Shown in pieces: positions 17,142 through 24,892 of a stretch of 64,000 nt of DNA; within the stretch, counting starts at the first letter, position 1; every line of letters begins with the position of its first letter. The notes beneath the pieces were generated by a model. That model did no database searches. It saw nothing but the letters and a program-made list of their open reading frames with translations, and was not told where the DNA came from. The translations under genes and the position numbers were made by a program. The DNA is from Candidatus Omnitrophota bacterium (GTDB lineage Bacteria > Omnitrophota > Gorgyraeia > Zapsychrales > Zapsychraceae), in NCBI GenBank assembly GCA_018062515.1, contig JAGOSC010000002.1, positions 37,479 through 101,478 of the forward strand, written 5' to 3'.

Positions 17142-17166
17142 ATCACTACTTATAAGGCTCTTATTT

Positions 17167-18405
17167 ATGCGGAGATTCTCCCAAAAAATAAATTTTAAAA
17201 AGGGGCAAAGCATTTTCGAATATGCCCTTTTGATTTTTTTAGCCCTCGCCGGAGTTTATATTCTGACTCCTTTTGTTGTCCGTTCATGGAACGGAAATAT
17301 TAAAGGTTGGCAAGATTCAATGACCGACTCCTACCAAGAACCCATTGGGGCAGCGCCTCCAAGAGCTACTCATATAGATTGTCAATGTTCTTATCAATGT
17401 AATAATCCACCTCCGGGCGGAGACGGCCTTTGTTGTGGGCATGGCACCTGTGAAGAATATCAAAATGCCATGGTATGGACCTGTAATCATGCTGGTTGTC
17501 AGGATCCTCCGGGCGGAGAAGTTAATAGATACGATTGTAGTGACGAAAACCCAGGATGTTGCACAACACCGGTTAAATTGAAGGTGCCGGATTACTGTGG
17601 TGAAACTCCGTGTTTGCCTGAGGAAGTACCGGCCGGATATTTTTGTGGAGGGGATCCGCACACGCCACCTAATCCATGGGAAAGATACGTCTGTGAACCT
17701 GATCCGAGCTGCGTATATCAATGTGATCCACAATCCCCCGCGCCATGTGTTTTTCCTTTGCCTTGTGCTACACCGAAGGTAGGATATCATAATGATATTT
17801 GCCGAAATGACAATTTAAATTTACCGGGTCCGGACGATACGTTAATGACCTTCGTTGAAAGAGGCAAATGTAGCAGTCCGTCAGAGTATCCAAAATGTGA
17901 ATGGGAATGTGAGCTACCGTATCACCCTGATAGAATGCATACTGAATGTAAATGTCCACCAGGATCTTGGGATCCGCCAGACCCTCCTCCTCCCGCTCCT
18001 CCTGTAGTTGAATGTGTCATGGATTGCGGTGCAGGCGCTTTAGATGGCTCTTGCGATCCAAGGACGCCCGGTCTGGGCGAACCAACCCGCTGTGAAGATT
18101 TAACATCGTTTCAAGCTTGTCAAGCCTATAGAGGCGTATGTTCTTGGGACTCTTCAGCAAGTCCTGCAACATGTGAAACAGTCCTGACTTGTTCGGATTT
18201 GCGAACAAATGTGACATTAACACAGCCTGACCCGGCAATTTACGCTCAATTTACCCGTTGTGATTCTATTCCATGGTGTGGGTGGACCGGTCCAGGTGGC
18301 GGATACTGTTGTCCAGCGGTTTTATCAGTCGATTGTCCTACTGGTGAGGCGCAAAAAGGATCATGCCCGGCAGGTGAAGTTGTGAGATGTTGTGAAGAGC
18401 TCTAG
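17167..18405 (+). CDS. Flp/TadE-like pilin N-terminus joined to a long cysteine-rich ectodomain
   Basis: A 412-residue protein. The N-terminus MRRFSQKINFKKGQSIFEYALLIFL is a class III prepilin-type signal: basic leader, Gly13 as the cleavage residue, Glu18 at mature position +5 and Tyr19 next to it, followed by a hydrophobic helix. Flp pilins are usually under 100 residues and TadE/F under 200, so the remaining 340 residues are an unusual extension. That part has about 41 cysteines and many prolines, including a linker of the DPPDPPPPAPP type near residue 280. It suggests a pilus subunit or tip protein bearing a disulfide-bonded head. Own promoter; start ATG at 17167 with poor ribosome site. 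The exact assembly system is not in the window. Confidence 0.68.
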   Translation: MRRFSQKINFKKGQSIFEYALLIFLALAGVYILTPFVVRSWNGNIKGWQDSMTDSYQEPIGAAPPRATHIDCQCSYQCNNPPPGGDGLCCGHGTCEEYQNAMVWTCNHAGCQDPPGGEVNRYDCSDENPGCCTTPVKLKVPDYCGETPCLPEEVPAGYFCGGDPHTPPNPWERYVCEPDPSCVYQCDPQSPAPCVFPLPCATPKVGYHNDICRNDNLNLPGPDDTLMTFVERGKCSSPSEYPKCEWECELPYHPDRMHTECKCPPGSWDPPDPPPPAPPVVECVMDCGAGALDGSCDPRTPGLGEPTRCEDLTSFQACQAYRGVCSWDSSASPATCETVLTCSDLRTNVTLTQPDPAIYAQFTRCDSIPWCGWTGPGGGYCCPAVLSVDCPTGEAQKGSCPAGEVVRCCEEL

Positions 18406-18446
18406 TTCATTAATCTGTTATATTAAATTTTATGGGGAGGCTAATT

Positions 18447-18863
18447 ATGGCCGTTAGGAATTTTAAAATCCTATTTCTTCTTTTTCTCGTAACAAATATT
18501 CTTATTGTGGGTTTAAATTTTTTGAACATAAACTCTAAAGAAGAAGTTGACGCCCAATGTATAAAAGTTTTACAAGGATATCCACCAATTGAGAATATAG
18601 ATGCCTGGGATAGTAGTGGGGCTTGCGATTCACGAGCTGGATGGGACTCCTCTAAAAAATATTCTTTATGCGTTTTATCCAAAGTGGAACATCAGGATGA
18701 TAGTGGTGATGATTGTAGTGAAGACACTGGAAATTTTAGTAGATGTGAACTTTCGAGAATTGGGCCGCTTAGTTCAGATGGTAGAGATTTTTGGCATATA
18801 CAGGCCTCACGACATCCTGCGTGCAATAGTTGTATACGATGCCAGGCATTATGTATAAACTAA
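18447..18863 (+). CDS. Small exported cysteine protein, paralogue 1 of 3
   Basis: A 138-residue protein. The frame opens at 18432, but a GGGGAGG ribosome site at 18433-18439 fits the ATG at 18447. The N-terminus has one hydrophobic segment (FLLFLVTNILIVGLNFL), then NSKEEVDAQC, where signal peptidase I could cut after VDA. The mature part is acidic and has cysteines in a pattern shared with the next two genes: A-Q-C, then C-V-L-S-K-V-E-H-Q-D-D, and a terminal C-I-R-C-Q-A-L-C. No known family is recognised. Gene order and similarity show it arose by local duplication. Confidence 0.68.
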   Translation: MAVRNFKILFLLFLVTNILIVGLNFLNINSKEEVDAQCIKVLQGYPPIENIDAWDSSGACDSRAGWDSSKKYSLCVLSKVEHQDDSGDDCSEDTGNFSRCELSRIGPLSSDGRDFWHIQASRHPACNSCIRCQALCIN

Positions 18864-18887
18864 ATATTTTCTATTAGGAGATTTGCT

Positions 18888-19262
18888 ATGACCGTCAACA
18901 ACATTAAAACACCAATGATTCTTTTTTTTCTATTTAATATTCTTGTATTAGCCTTTAATTTCTTTATTAGTCAATCCAGCGATAAAGTTAACGCTCAACC
19001 GGTATGTGAGCAAGTTTTAACCCATTTATCTGAGGGATTGAGTACATGTTTCCAGAAAAACGCGAGTTGTGGCCTTCAAACAGATATAACAACTGGGAGT
19101 CCGGCCTTTTGTTTTTTGACAAGAGTGTATCAACAGGATTCTGCTAGGGATGATCTGTCGTCTTGTTTGCTGCAAAAGCGGACTCAGGATAATGAATGGC
19201 AATTGGACTCAATAGCAAACAATAATAATAGGGTTGCATGCGAGGCTCAGTGCATAAAATAA
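18888..19262 (+). CDS. Small exported cysteine protein, paralogue 2 of 3
   Basis: A 124-residue protein with a TAGGAG ribosome site just upstream of the ATG. It keeps the family plan: hydrophobic segment LFFLFNILVLAFNFF, S-S-D-K-V-N-A-Q junction, a central C-F-L-T-R-V-Y-Q-Q-D block, and a terminal C-E-A-Q-C-I-K. It is the most divergent of the three; it lacks the first cysteine of the C-terminal C-x-R-C-x-A-x-C motif and has an inserted Pro-Val after the A-Q junction. Function unknown. Confidence 0.66.
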   Translation: MTVNNIKTPMILFFLFNILVLAFNFFISQSSDKVNAQPVCEQVLTHLSEGLSTCFQKNASCGLQTDITTGSPAFCFLTRVYQQDSARDDLSSCLLQKRTQDNEWQLDSIANNNNRVACEAQCIK

Positions 19263-19288
19263 AAATTTGAAATATGAAGGAAGTTAAT

Positions 19289-19672
19289 ATGTCTATCAAA
19301 AATAGAAAAAAATTATACATATTCTTTTTGGTATTTAATATTTTTATAGTTAGCCTGAATTTTTTCTTAATAAGATCAAAAGATGAGGTTAACGCGCAAT
19401 GTATGTCGCCAATTCTGGGAATTCCAACACAAACTCTAGAGGCCACGCAAGGTAATACTTGTGCTTCAACTGGGGATCAGCATTCAACACTGCCTGCGAC
19501 GTTGTGTTATCTGACTTTAGTAGAACATCAGGATGATAAAACTCGGACGGACAATTTGGCTGAATGTCATGTTTATCAGAACGGAGACCATTGGACTTTA
19601 CATGCAGGGGGTCCATCATCGGGAAATGGTACAGAGACTTGTATAAGATGTAAAGCGGAATGTATGAGGTAG
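19289..19672 (+). CDS. Small exported cysteine protein, paralogue 3 of 3
   Basis: A 127-residue protein. The frame opens at 19274, but the GAAGGAAG purine tract inside that extension serves the ATG at 19289. The N-terminal segment LYIFFLVFNIFIVSLNFF, the junction S-K-D-E-V-N-A-Q-C, the central C-Y-L-T-L-V-E-H-Q-D-D block and the terminal C-I-R-C-K-A-E-C match paralogue 1 most closely. All three genes lie 20-30 bases apart after the pilin-like gene, so they are probably cotranscribed and exported together. They could be minor subunits or partners for disulfide exchange, but nothing proves it. Confidence 0.68.
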   Translation: MSIKNRKKLYIFFLVFNIFIVSLNFFLIRSKDEVNAQCMSPILGIPTQTLEATQGNTCASTGDQHSTLPATLCYLTLVEHQDDKTRTDNLAECHVYQNGDHWTLHAGGPSSGNGTETCIRCKAECMR

Positions 19673-19744
19673 AATCATCGAAATGTTGATTAAATATTTG
19701 ATACAATTTTTAAAGGGAGATCATTGATTTTTTAAAAATAAACT

Positions 19745-19783
19745 AAAATTTTCATCATAACAAAAAAATACTGATGATTTTTG
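19745..19783 (+). terminator. Possible terminator after the small cysteine-protein genes
   Basis: CATCA (19753-19757) pairs with TGATG (19772-19776) and flanking AAAAT with ATTTT, with a three-base bulge, followed by TTTTTG. It is a weak hairpin. The rest of the 19673-19974 gap is very AT-rich and holds only this hairpin and the promoter listed next. Confidence 0.35.
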
Positions 19784-19911
19784 TCAATATTTTCAATATA
19801 TTTTCATTTCGCTATTGAAATTTATTAAATTGTGTTTTATATTTGTCTTGTAAATTAATATTTCCACTTAGTCACTCCCCAAAACTTAAGATTACAAATT
19901 TTAGAAAATGA

Positions 19912-19939
19912 TTGATAATTGCGTTAACCTTGTTAAACT
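19912..19939 (+). promoter_or_regulatory. Putative promoter of the PilZ pair
   Basis: TTGATA at 19912-19917, a 16-base spacer and TAAACT at 19934-19939, about 35 bases before the first PilZ start. The -10 box is a partial match; the same TAAACT form recurs upstream of the phosphorylase gene. Confidence 0.4.
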
Positions 19940-19974
19940 GAACACAAGGTAACCAACTTATACAGATTTTTACT

Positions 19975-20301
19975 ATGAATAGAGAATTAAACAAACGAAA
20001 AAATAAGAGACTGAATTGCGAAGTCCCTGTAGAAAGTAAAGAGGGGGCTATTTTTGATGCGAGCAGTGTCGTCGATATCAGTCAAGGCGGTTTAGGATTT
20101 GTTTCTGCCCGCCGTATTCCTGTCAATAAACGAATTCCCATTGAAATTGATTTAAAAGAAGATGATGATTCTGTTCTGGTGATCGGCCGCGTTTTATATT
20201 CCAAATTAATTTCAGGTTCGTCAAATTACCGTATCGGTGTCACATTTGAAAATGTGATGCGCGGTTCTAAAGTACGTCTCCAGCAATATTTTCATAAATA
20301 A
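19975..20301 (+). CDS. PilZ domain protein 1 (putative c-di-GMP receptor)
   Basis: A 108-residue protein consisting of one PilZ domain. The c-di-GMP-binding N-terminal R-x-x-x-R motif is RKNKR at residues 8-12, and the D/N-x-S-x-x-G motif is DISQGG, followed by the beta-barrel strands GFVSARRIPVNKRIPIEIDL and VIGRVLYSK...YRIGVTFE. Both key motifs are intact, so binding of c-di-GMP is expected. Stand-alone PilZ proteins often act as adaptors for pili, flagella or polysaccharide secretion. It follows the GEMM-controlled surface module and is paired with a second PilZ gene after seven bases. Confidence 0.88.
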   Translation: MNRELNKRKNKRLNCEVPVESKEGAIFDASSVVDISQGGLGFVSARRIPVNKRIPIEIDLKEDDDSVLVIGRVLYSKLISGSSNYRIGVTFENVMRGSKVRLQQYFHK

Positions 20302-20308
20302 TATATCT

Positions 20309-20662
20309 ATGTTTGAAGAAATCCGAAAAGATGACCGGCGTTTATTCGACCGATTTTCTGCCCGTTACCCGGCGAAATTCAAGGACGAGCGCGAATCATT
20401 CGGAGAAAATGTGCAGTTATGTGACGCATCCGCCTTCGGAGCGCAATTTTCCTCAAGAGACAGACTGTTTTTAAATGACAAAATTGCTTTGGAAGTAGAA
20501 TTGCCGGATGGTTTGGCGCCGATGGATTTACGCGGCGAAGTGGTTTGGATCAGAAAAAATGCAGCGAATTCTTGGAATATCGGTTTGAAATTTTATCAAG
20601 TTGAGCTTCTTCGAATGGCCCGCCTCTATAAATTCCAATCCCAAACATTATCTTCATCATAA
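20309..20662 (+). CDS. PilZ domain protein 2 (putative c-di-GMP receptor)
   Basis: A 117-residue single-domain PilZ protein, divergent from its neighbour. It has RLFDR as the R-x-x-x-R motif (residues 11-15, inside RRLFDRFSARYPAKF) and DASAFGAQF as the D-x-S-x-x-G motif, followed by KIALEVELPDG, LRGEVVWIRK and WNIGLKF strands. The LFDRF lead is the common form in Omnitrophota and delta-proteobacterial PilZ proteins (E-R-R-x-x-x-R). Probably cotranscribed with PilZ 1; two receptors with different surfaces may read the same signal for different partners. Confidence 0.85.
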   Translation: MFEEIRKDDRRLFDRFSARYPAKFKDERESFGENVQLCDASAFGAQFSSRDRLFLNDKIALEVELPDGLAPMDLRGEVVWIRKNAANSWNIGLKFYQVELLRMARLYKFQSQTLSSS

Positions 20663-20686
20663 ATTAATCAATATATTTATTTAATC

Positions 20687-20716
20687 TTGACCGGGCTTGA
20701 TTGTCCGTGATAAACT
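20687..20716 (+). promoter_or_regulatory. Putative promoter of the phosphorylase gene
   Basis: TTGACC at 20687-20692, an 18-base spacer and TAAACT at 20711-20716, about 50 bases before the ATG at 20767. Confidence 0.45.
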
Positions 20717-20766
20717 TTCAAAGTTTAACTCAAGCTGAAAACACAATTATATTAATAACTTAACAC

Positions 20767-23463
20767 ATGTCCCATCCTTTGTACCGCTATAATGATGACC
20801 AGATTTCGTTTAAATCTGACAAAGCCGGTTTCAACCGTACGATGTATTTTCCCTTGTGCGGCCCGACATCTAATCACCTAAAATCTTCCATAACTGCCTA
20901 TTTATCAGGCGATATTAAGCTCGATAAAAACCGCTATTTAACCAAACCTGTTTCCACGGAAGACTTGCGTCAGCCTCTACGTAATGTTTATCTTCAAATC
21001 GACAAAAACATTTTTAGTTTAGCTAATCCTCAGGATGATCCAAAGACCATTAACGTTGAGGCCGGCCCATTGTGGCATAAAGTCGTTAAACTTGATCCTC
21101 AATCTGAAATTGCTATTGAAGCTTTAAATTTTATGCCTGTCAGCGGCGAGAATGCGGAATTAATGCGTGTGACAATCACAAATCATTCTTCTATCGTTAA
21201 AACAATGACGCCAACGGTCGCAATACCTTTATTTGCCCGCGCCTTGGAAAATAAACATGATCATGAACATGTGACGAGTTTACTTAACCGTATAAAACAA
21301 ACCGAACATGGCGTTATGGTTTCTCCGACGATGAAATTTGATGAACAAGGTCATAAGCCCAACAAAGACGTCTATTTTGTTTTTGGCATTGAAGATAATG
21401 GCCAGCGTATCAAAGGTTCTTTTCCGACGGTAGAAACATTTTGTGGTTTGGTGGGCGATTTTAATCAGCCCGACGCTGTAATCACAAATAAAGAACCGGA
21501 AGATCTGCATGGGGATGATTTGCAAGGCCAAGAAGCGGTCGGCGCGCTGCGGTTTTACGATCTCACCTTAAATCCGAAAGAATCCAAAACGTATTTTATC
21601 GTGATTGGAATCGCCGGGAATGAAAAACAAGCTGAAGAGGTATTTAATCGTTTTAAATTTAGTGAACAATTCAATCATGCGTTTACAGAAAATAATGCAT
21701 TTTGGCTGAAAAAAACGGATTCCATCATTGTCGACACACAGAATAAAGATTTTAACGCATGGATGCGTTGGGTCACCATTCAGCCGGTATTAAGAAGAAT
21801 TTTCGGTTGTTCATTTCTTCCGGATCATGATTACGGAAAAGGCGGAAAAGGCTGGCGCGATATTTGGCAGGATTTATTATCTTTAATTCTCATCGAACCG
21901 GAACAAGTGAAAGAGGCTTTACTGAATAATTTTGCCGGTATTCGCATGGACGGCTCTAATGCGACGATCATTGGTTCGAATCCCGGAGAATTTATCGCTG
22001 ATCGGAATGCCATATCCCGAGTGTGGATGGATCATGGTGTTTGGCCGCTCATGACCTTGTTTCTTTATATTCATCAAACCGGTGATTTTGACATTTTATT
22101 GGCCGATAATACGTATTTTAAAGATCGGCAATTATCGAGAAATTATCGACGGGACAGTGCGGAATCCATTGATGAGGGCAATAAGTTAAAAGACATTCAT
22201 AATAAAATTTATAAGGGAACGATTATTGAGCATCTTTTGGTTCAGCATCTTGTTCAGTTTTTTAATGTCGGTGAACACAATATTATTCGTCTGGAAAATG
22301 CCGATTGGAATGACGGTTTGGATATGGCCTTTCAGCGTGGAGAAAGTGTCGCGTTTACGTGTCAGTATGCGGGAAACATGTTTCAGTTGGCAACGATGCT
22401 GGAACAATTATCGACGAGATTACAGGTGCAGGAATTATCTTTAGCCAAAGAGCTAGCGATATTAATGGATACGATCAATCAACCGATTGATTATTCCAAG
22501 GTTCAAGCCAAAAAGACATTACTGTTTGATCAATATTTTAAATCCGTCGAACCGAAACTTTCCGGAGAGAAAATCAGTCTTAACATACAAGACATTGTCA
22601 GTGATTTGCGTAAAAAAGGCCAATGGATTTTTGATCATATCCGTCGGCAAGAGAAGATAACGGTTTCCAATCAAACTTGGTTTAATGGGTACTACGATAA
22701 TAATGGGAAGCAAGTAGAAGGCCAAATCGGAAAAACGATTCGGATGACTTTGACCGGACAAGTCTTCGCGGTCATGAGCGGTTTGGCTCAAAAAGATGAA
22801 ATCAAACAAGTGATCGCGGCGGCGGAACAGTTTCTTAAAGATGAAAAGCTCGGCGGATATCGTCTCAATTCCGATTTTAAAGTTCCTCATTATCTTGAAT
22901 TAGGCCGGGCATTCGGTTTTGCTTTTGGAACCAAAGAAAACGGCGCTTTTTTCAGTCACATGATTGTGATGTACGCGTTTGCTTTATATAAACAAGGTTT
23001 TGCCCGGGAAGGCTATGGGATTTTGCAATCCATTTTCAAAATGGCGATGGACACGGACAAAAGCTGGATTTATCCCGGAATTCCTGAATATTTTGATTCC
23101 CATGGCCGGGGAAAATATCATTATTTAACCGGATCGGCGAGTTGGCTGGTCTTAACTGTTTTAAATCAAATGTTTGGTATAGCCGGATATAATGGTCAGC
23201 TCATGTTAGCTCCGAAATTAGTCAAAGAACAATTTGGTTCGGATGGAAAAGTCTCGATTCAATGTTATTTTGCCGGAAAGAGATTAAATATTACTTATAT
23301 AAATTTAACTTTAAAGGATTATGGTCAATACAAAGTCAAAGAAGTTGAATTCAATGGCCGTCCATTAACGTCCGTCCAGAATGAATTATCAGAATTTCTT
23401 CTCGAGCGTTCGTGGATTGAGAAATCGGCGGATGAAATAAATCTGGCGGTTAAATTAGGTTAA
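20767..23463 (+). CDS. GH94-type glycoside phosphorylase (cellobiose phosphorylase-like)
   Basis: An 898-residue protein without a signal peptide, so cytoplasmic. The N-terminal beta-sandwich has FPLCGPTSNHLKSSITAYLSGDIK; the (alpha/alpha)6 barrel has GWRDIWQDLL, SRVWMDHGVWPLMTLFLYI, and NADWNDGLDMAF, with DWNDG at residues 513-517 where GH94 enzymes carry the general acid. The C-terminal part has GKYHYLTGSASWL and the end domain typical of inverting disaccharide phosphorylases. The enzyme splits a beta-glucoside with phosphate to give a sugar 1-phosphate. The exact linkage cannot be read; relatives in GH149 and GH161 act on beta-1,3-glucans, so those are alternatives. It precedes an ABC sugar importer, fitting import followed by phosphorolysis. 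Confidence 0.8.
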   Translation: MSHPLYRYNDDQISFKSDKAGFNRTMYFPLCGPTSNHLKSSITAYLSGDIKLDKNRYLTKPVSTEDLRQPLRNVYLQIDKNIFSLANPQDDPKTINVEAGPLWHKVVKLDPQSEIAIEALNFMPVSGENAELMRVTITNHSSIVKTMTPTVAIPLFARALENKHDHEHVTSLLNRIKQTEHGVMVSPTMKFDEQGHKPNKDVYFVFGIEDNGQRIKGSFPTVETFCGLVGDFNQPDAVITNKEPEDLHGDDLQGQEAVGALRFYDLTLNPKESKTYFIVIGIAGNEKQAEEVFNRFKFSEQFNHAFTENNAFWLKKTDSIIVDTQNKDFNAWMRWVTIQPVLRRIFGCSFLPDHDYGKGGKGWRDIWQDLLSLILIEPEQVKEALLNNFAGIRMDGSNATIIGSNPGEFIADRNAISRVWMDHGVWPLMTLFLYIHQTGDFDILLADNTYFKDRQLSRNYRRDSAESIDEGNKLKDIHNKIYKGTIIEHLLVQHLVQFFNVGEHNIIRLENADWNDGLDMAFQRGESVAFTCQYAGNMFQLATMLEQLSTRLQVQELSLAKELAILMDTINQPIDYSKVQAKKTLLFDQYFKSVEPKLSGEKISLNIQDIVSDLRKKGQWIFDHIRRQEKITVSNQTWFNGYYDNNGKQVEGQIGKTIRMTLTGQVFAVMSGLAQKDEIKQVIAAAEQFLKDEKLGGYRLNSDFKVPHYLELGRAFGFAFGTKENGAFFSHMIVMYAFALYKQGFAREGYGILQSIFKMAMDTDKSWIYPGIPEYFDSHGRGKYHYLTGSASWLVLTVLNQMFGIAGYNGQLMLAPKLVKEQFGSDGKVSIQCYFAGKRLNITYINLTLKDYGQYKVKEVEFNGRPLTSVQNELSEFLLERSWIEKSADEINLAVKLG

Positions 23464-23505
23464 GTAAATTATCCACACCCTACAGCTGGAATATAATTTA
23501 CTTAA
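23460..23505 (+). repeat. Perfect 13-base inverted repeat between phosphorylase and importer genes
   Basis: TTAAGTAAATTAT at 23460-23472 and its exact complement at 23493-23505, separated by 20 bases that contain CCA and TGG able to extend the stem. The left arm includes the stop codon of the phosphorylase gene. There is no proper T tract, so it may be a weak terminator, an mRNA-stabilising hairpin or an operator just upstream of the importer promoter at 23516. Confidence 0.6.
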
Positions 23506-23515
23506 TTAAAGGTTT

Positions 23516-23544
23516 TTGACATTTAATATTGAGCGTGATATACT
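23516..23544 (+). promoter_or_regulatory. Strong promoter of the sugar importer operon
   Basis: TTGACA at 23516-23521, a 17-base spacer and TATACT at 23539-23544. The predicted start near 23551 gives a 30-base leader with a TTGGAG ribosome site before the ATG at 23581. Confidence 0.75.
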
Positions 23545-23580
23545 CCTAACTTCAACATTTTCAATATCCTTGGAGCTTAC

Positions 23581-24888
23581 ATGAAAAAACTATCTATTGC
23601 GATTCTGCTCATTGTTATGGCAGCCTTTGGTGTACAAATCATGGGCTGTGCAAAAGTTGAAGATACCAGCAACAAAATTGTTTTATGGCATTGGATGACC
23701 GACCGGGATAAAGCCTTTCAAACATTAGCTGCGAAATATGAACAGTTAACCGGTGTAAAAGTACAAATCCAATTATTCGCCCCGCCAGATACCTATTCCC
23801 AAAGAATCACCGCCTCCGCACAAGCCAATACCCTTCCTGATATATTCGGAATTCTCGACAAAAAAGAAATTTTTGCGGACTTTATCAAATATAATTTTGT
23901 GGCCAACCTAACGGAAGAATTTAATAAAAATAACAGTGAATGGGAAGCATCGATTTTCCCCAAGGCTTTAGATGTGAACCGTTTTACCGCGGATAATATT
24001 TACGGCGTGGAACCCGGAATTTATGGTGTTCCTATTGATGTCACCAATATACAAATGCTTTACAATAAAAAACTTTTGCAAAAAGCCGGTATCAAGCAAC
24101 CGCCGCAAACATTCGATGAATTTCTTGAAGCCATTGATGCTTTAAAACGAGTCGGTGTTCCCGGATTAGTTTCGGGTTGGGGAGAAATTTGGATGACCGA
24201 CGCTTTTGCCTCCAATTATGCGTTTAATATTATGGGTGAAGAAAAAGTCATGGCGACGTACCGTGGTGATGTTCCATACACGGATAAAGATTGGATCAAA
24301 GTTTTAAGCATTTTTAGAACATTGAGTAAAAAAGGTGCTTTTATTGAAGGGATTGTGACCAAACCGAATAAAGAAGCTGAACAGGATTTTGCCCTTGAGC
24401 GGGCAGCTTTTGCTTATAACGGTTCGTGGTGTGTCAATGTTTATAGCGGGATGAATCCGGATTTGGAATATAGCGCCATGCTTCCTCCGTCGATTAATTC
24501 GAAATCACCGATGAAAATTTGGGGAGGCGCCGGATCTTCTTTTGTCGTTAACAATAATTCGAAAAACAAAGATAAGGCCATTGCCTTTTTGAAATGGCTC
24601 TCTGCGGAAGAACAACAAACTTATCTGGCCACAGAAACTAAGAATCTTCCATCAAATCAAAAAGCCTTAGCGTCCATTCCTGAAATACTTTCTGATTTCG
24701 CCAAGGTCATGGAAAATACCACTCATCCGACGATATGGAAATATAATGAATTGCCGGCGGTGACCGAAGCGTTTGATAAAGGTATTCAATCTATTATTAT
24801 CGGTGAAAAAACTCCGGAAGATGTAGCTAAGGAAGTTCAGCAAGTCAAAACTCGTGAAATGGAAAAAGCGGCCAAGAAAGCTAAATAA
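23581..24888 (+). CDS. ABC transporter sugar-binding lipoprotein (solute-binding family 1)
   Basis: A 435-residue extracellular solute-binding protein. The signal peptide ends in the lipobox IMGC at about residues 20-23, so the mature protein is lipid-anchored. The mature start KIVLWHWMTDRDKAFQTLAAKYEQLTGVKVQIQ is the standard opening of CUT1 sugar-binding proteins, with GVPIDVTNIQMLYNKKLLQKAGI, AAFAYNGSWCVNVY and GGAGSSFVVNNNSKNKDKAIAFLKWL further on. It should capture oligosaccharides released by the exported hydrolase encoded downstream. Only four bases separate it from the first permease. Confidence 0.92.
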   Translation: MKKLSIAILLIVMAAFGVQIMGCAKVEDTSNKIVLWHWMTDRDKAFQTLAAKYEQLTGVKVQIQLFAPPDTYSQRITASAQANTLPDIFGILDKKEIFADFIKYNFVANLTEEFNKNNSEWEASIFPKALDVNRFTADNIYGVEPGIYGVPIDVTNIQMLYNKKLLQKAGIKQPPQTFDEFLEAIDALKRVGVPGLVSGWGEIWMTDAFASNYAFNIMGEEKVMATYRGDVPYTDKDWIKVLSIFRTLSKKGAFIEGIVTKPNKEAEQDFALERAAFAYNGSWCVNVYSGMNPDLEYSAMLPPSINSKSPMKIWGGAGSSFVVNNNSKNKDKAIAFLKWLSAEEQQTYLATETKNLPSNQKALASIPEILSDFAKVMENTTHPTIWKYNELPAVTEAFDKGIQSIIIGEKTPEDVAKEVQQVKTREMEKAAKKAK

Positions 24889-24892
24889 AATT

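Noticed and set aside
17317..17790. 157-codon minus-strand frame inside the pilin-like gene
   Set aside because: It is an antisense shadow; composition and lack of start signals do not support a gene.
18520..18560. Lipobox in the small cysteine proteins (A-Q-C)
   Set aside because: Position -1 is Gln, not Gly/Ala/Ser, and copy two has two extra residues; signal peptidase I cleavage after V-x-A fits better.
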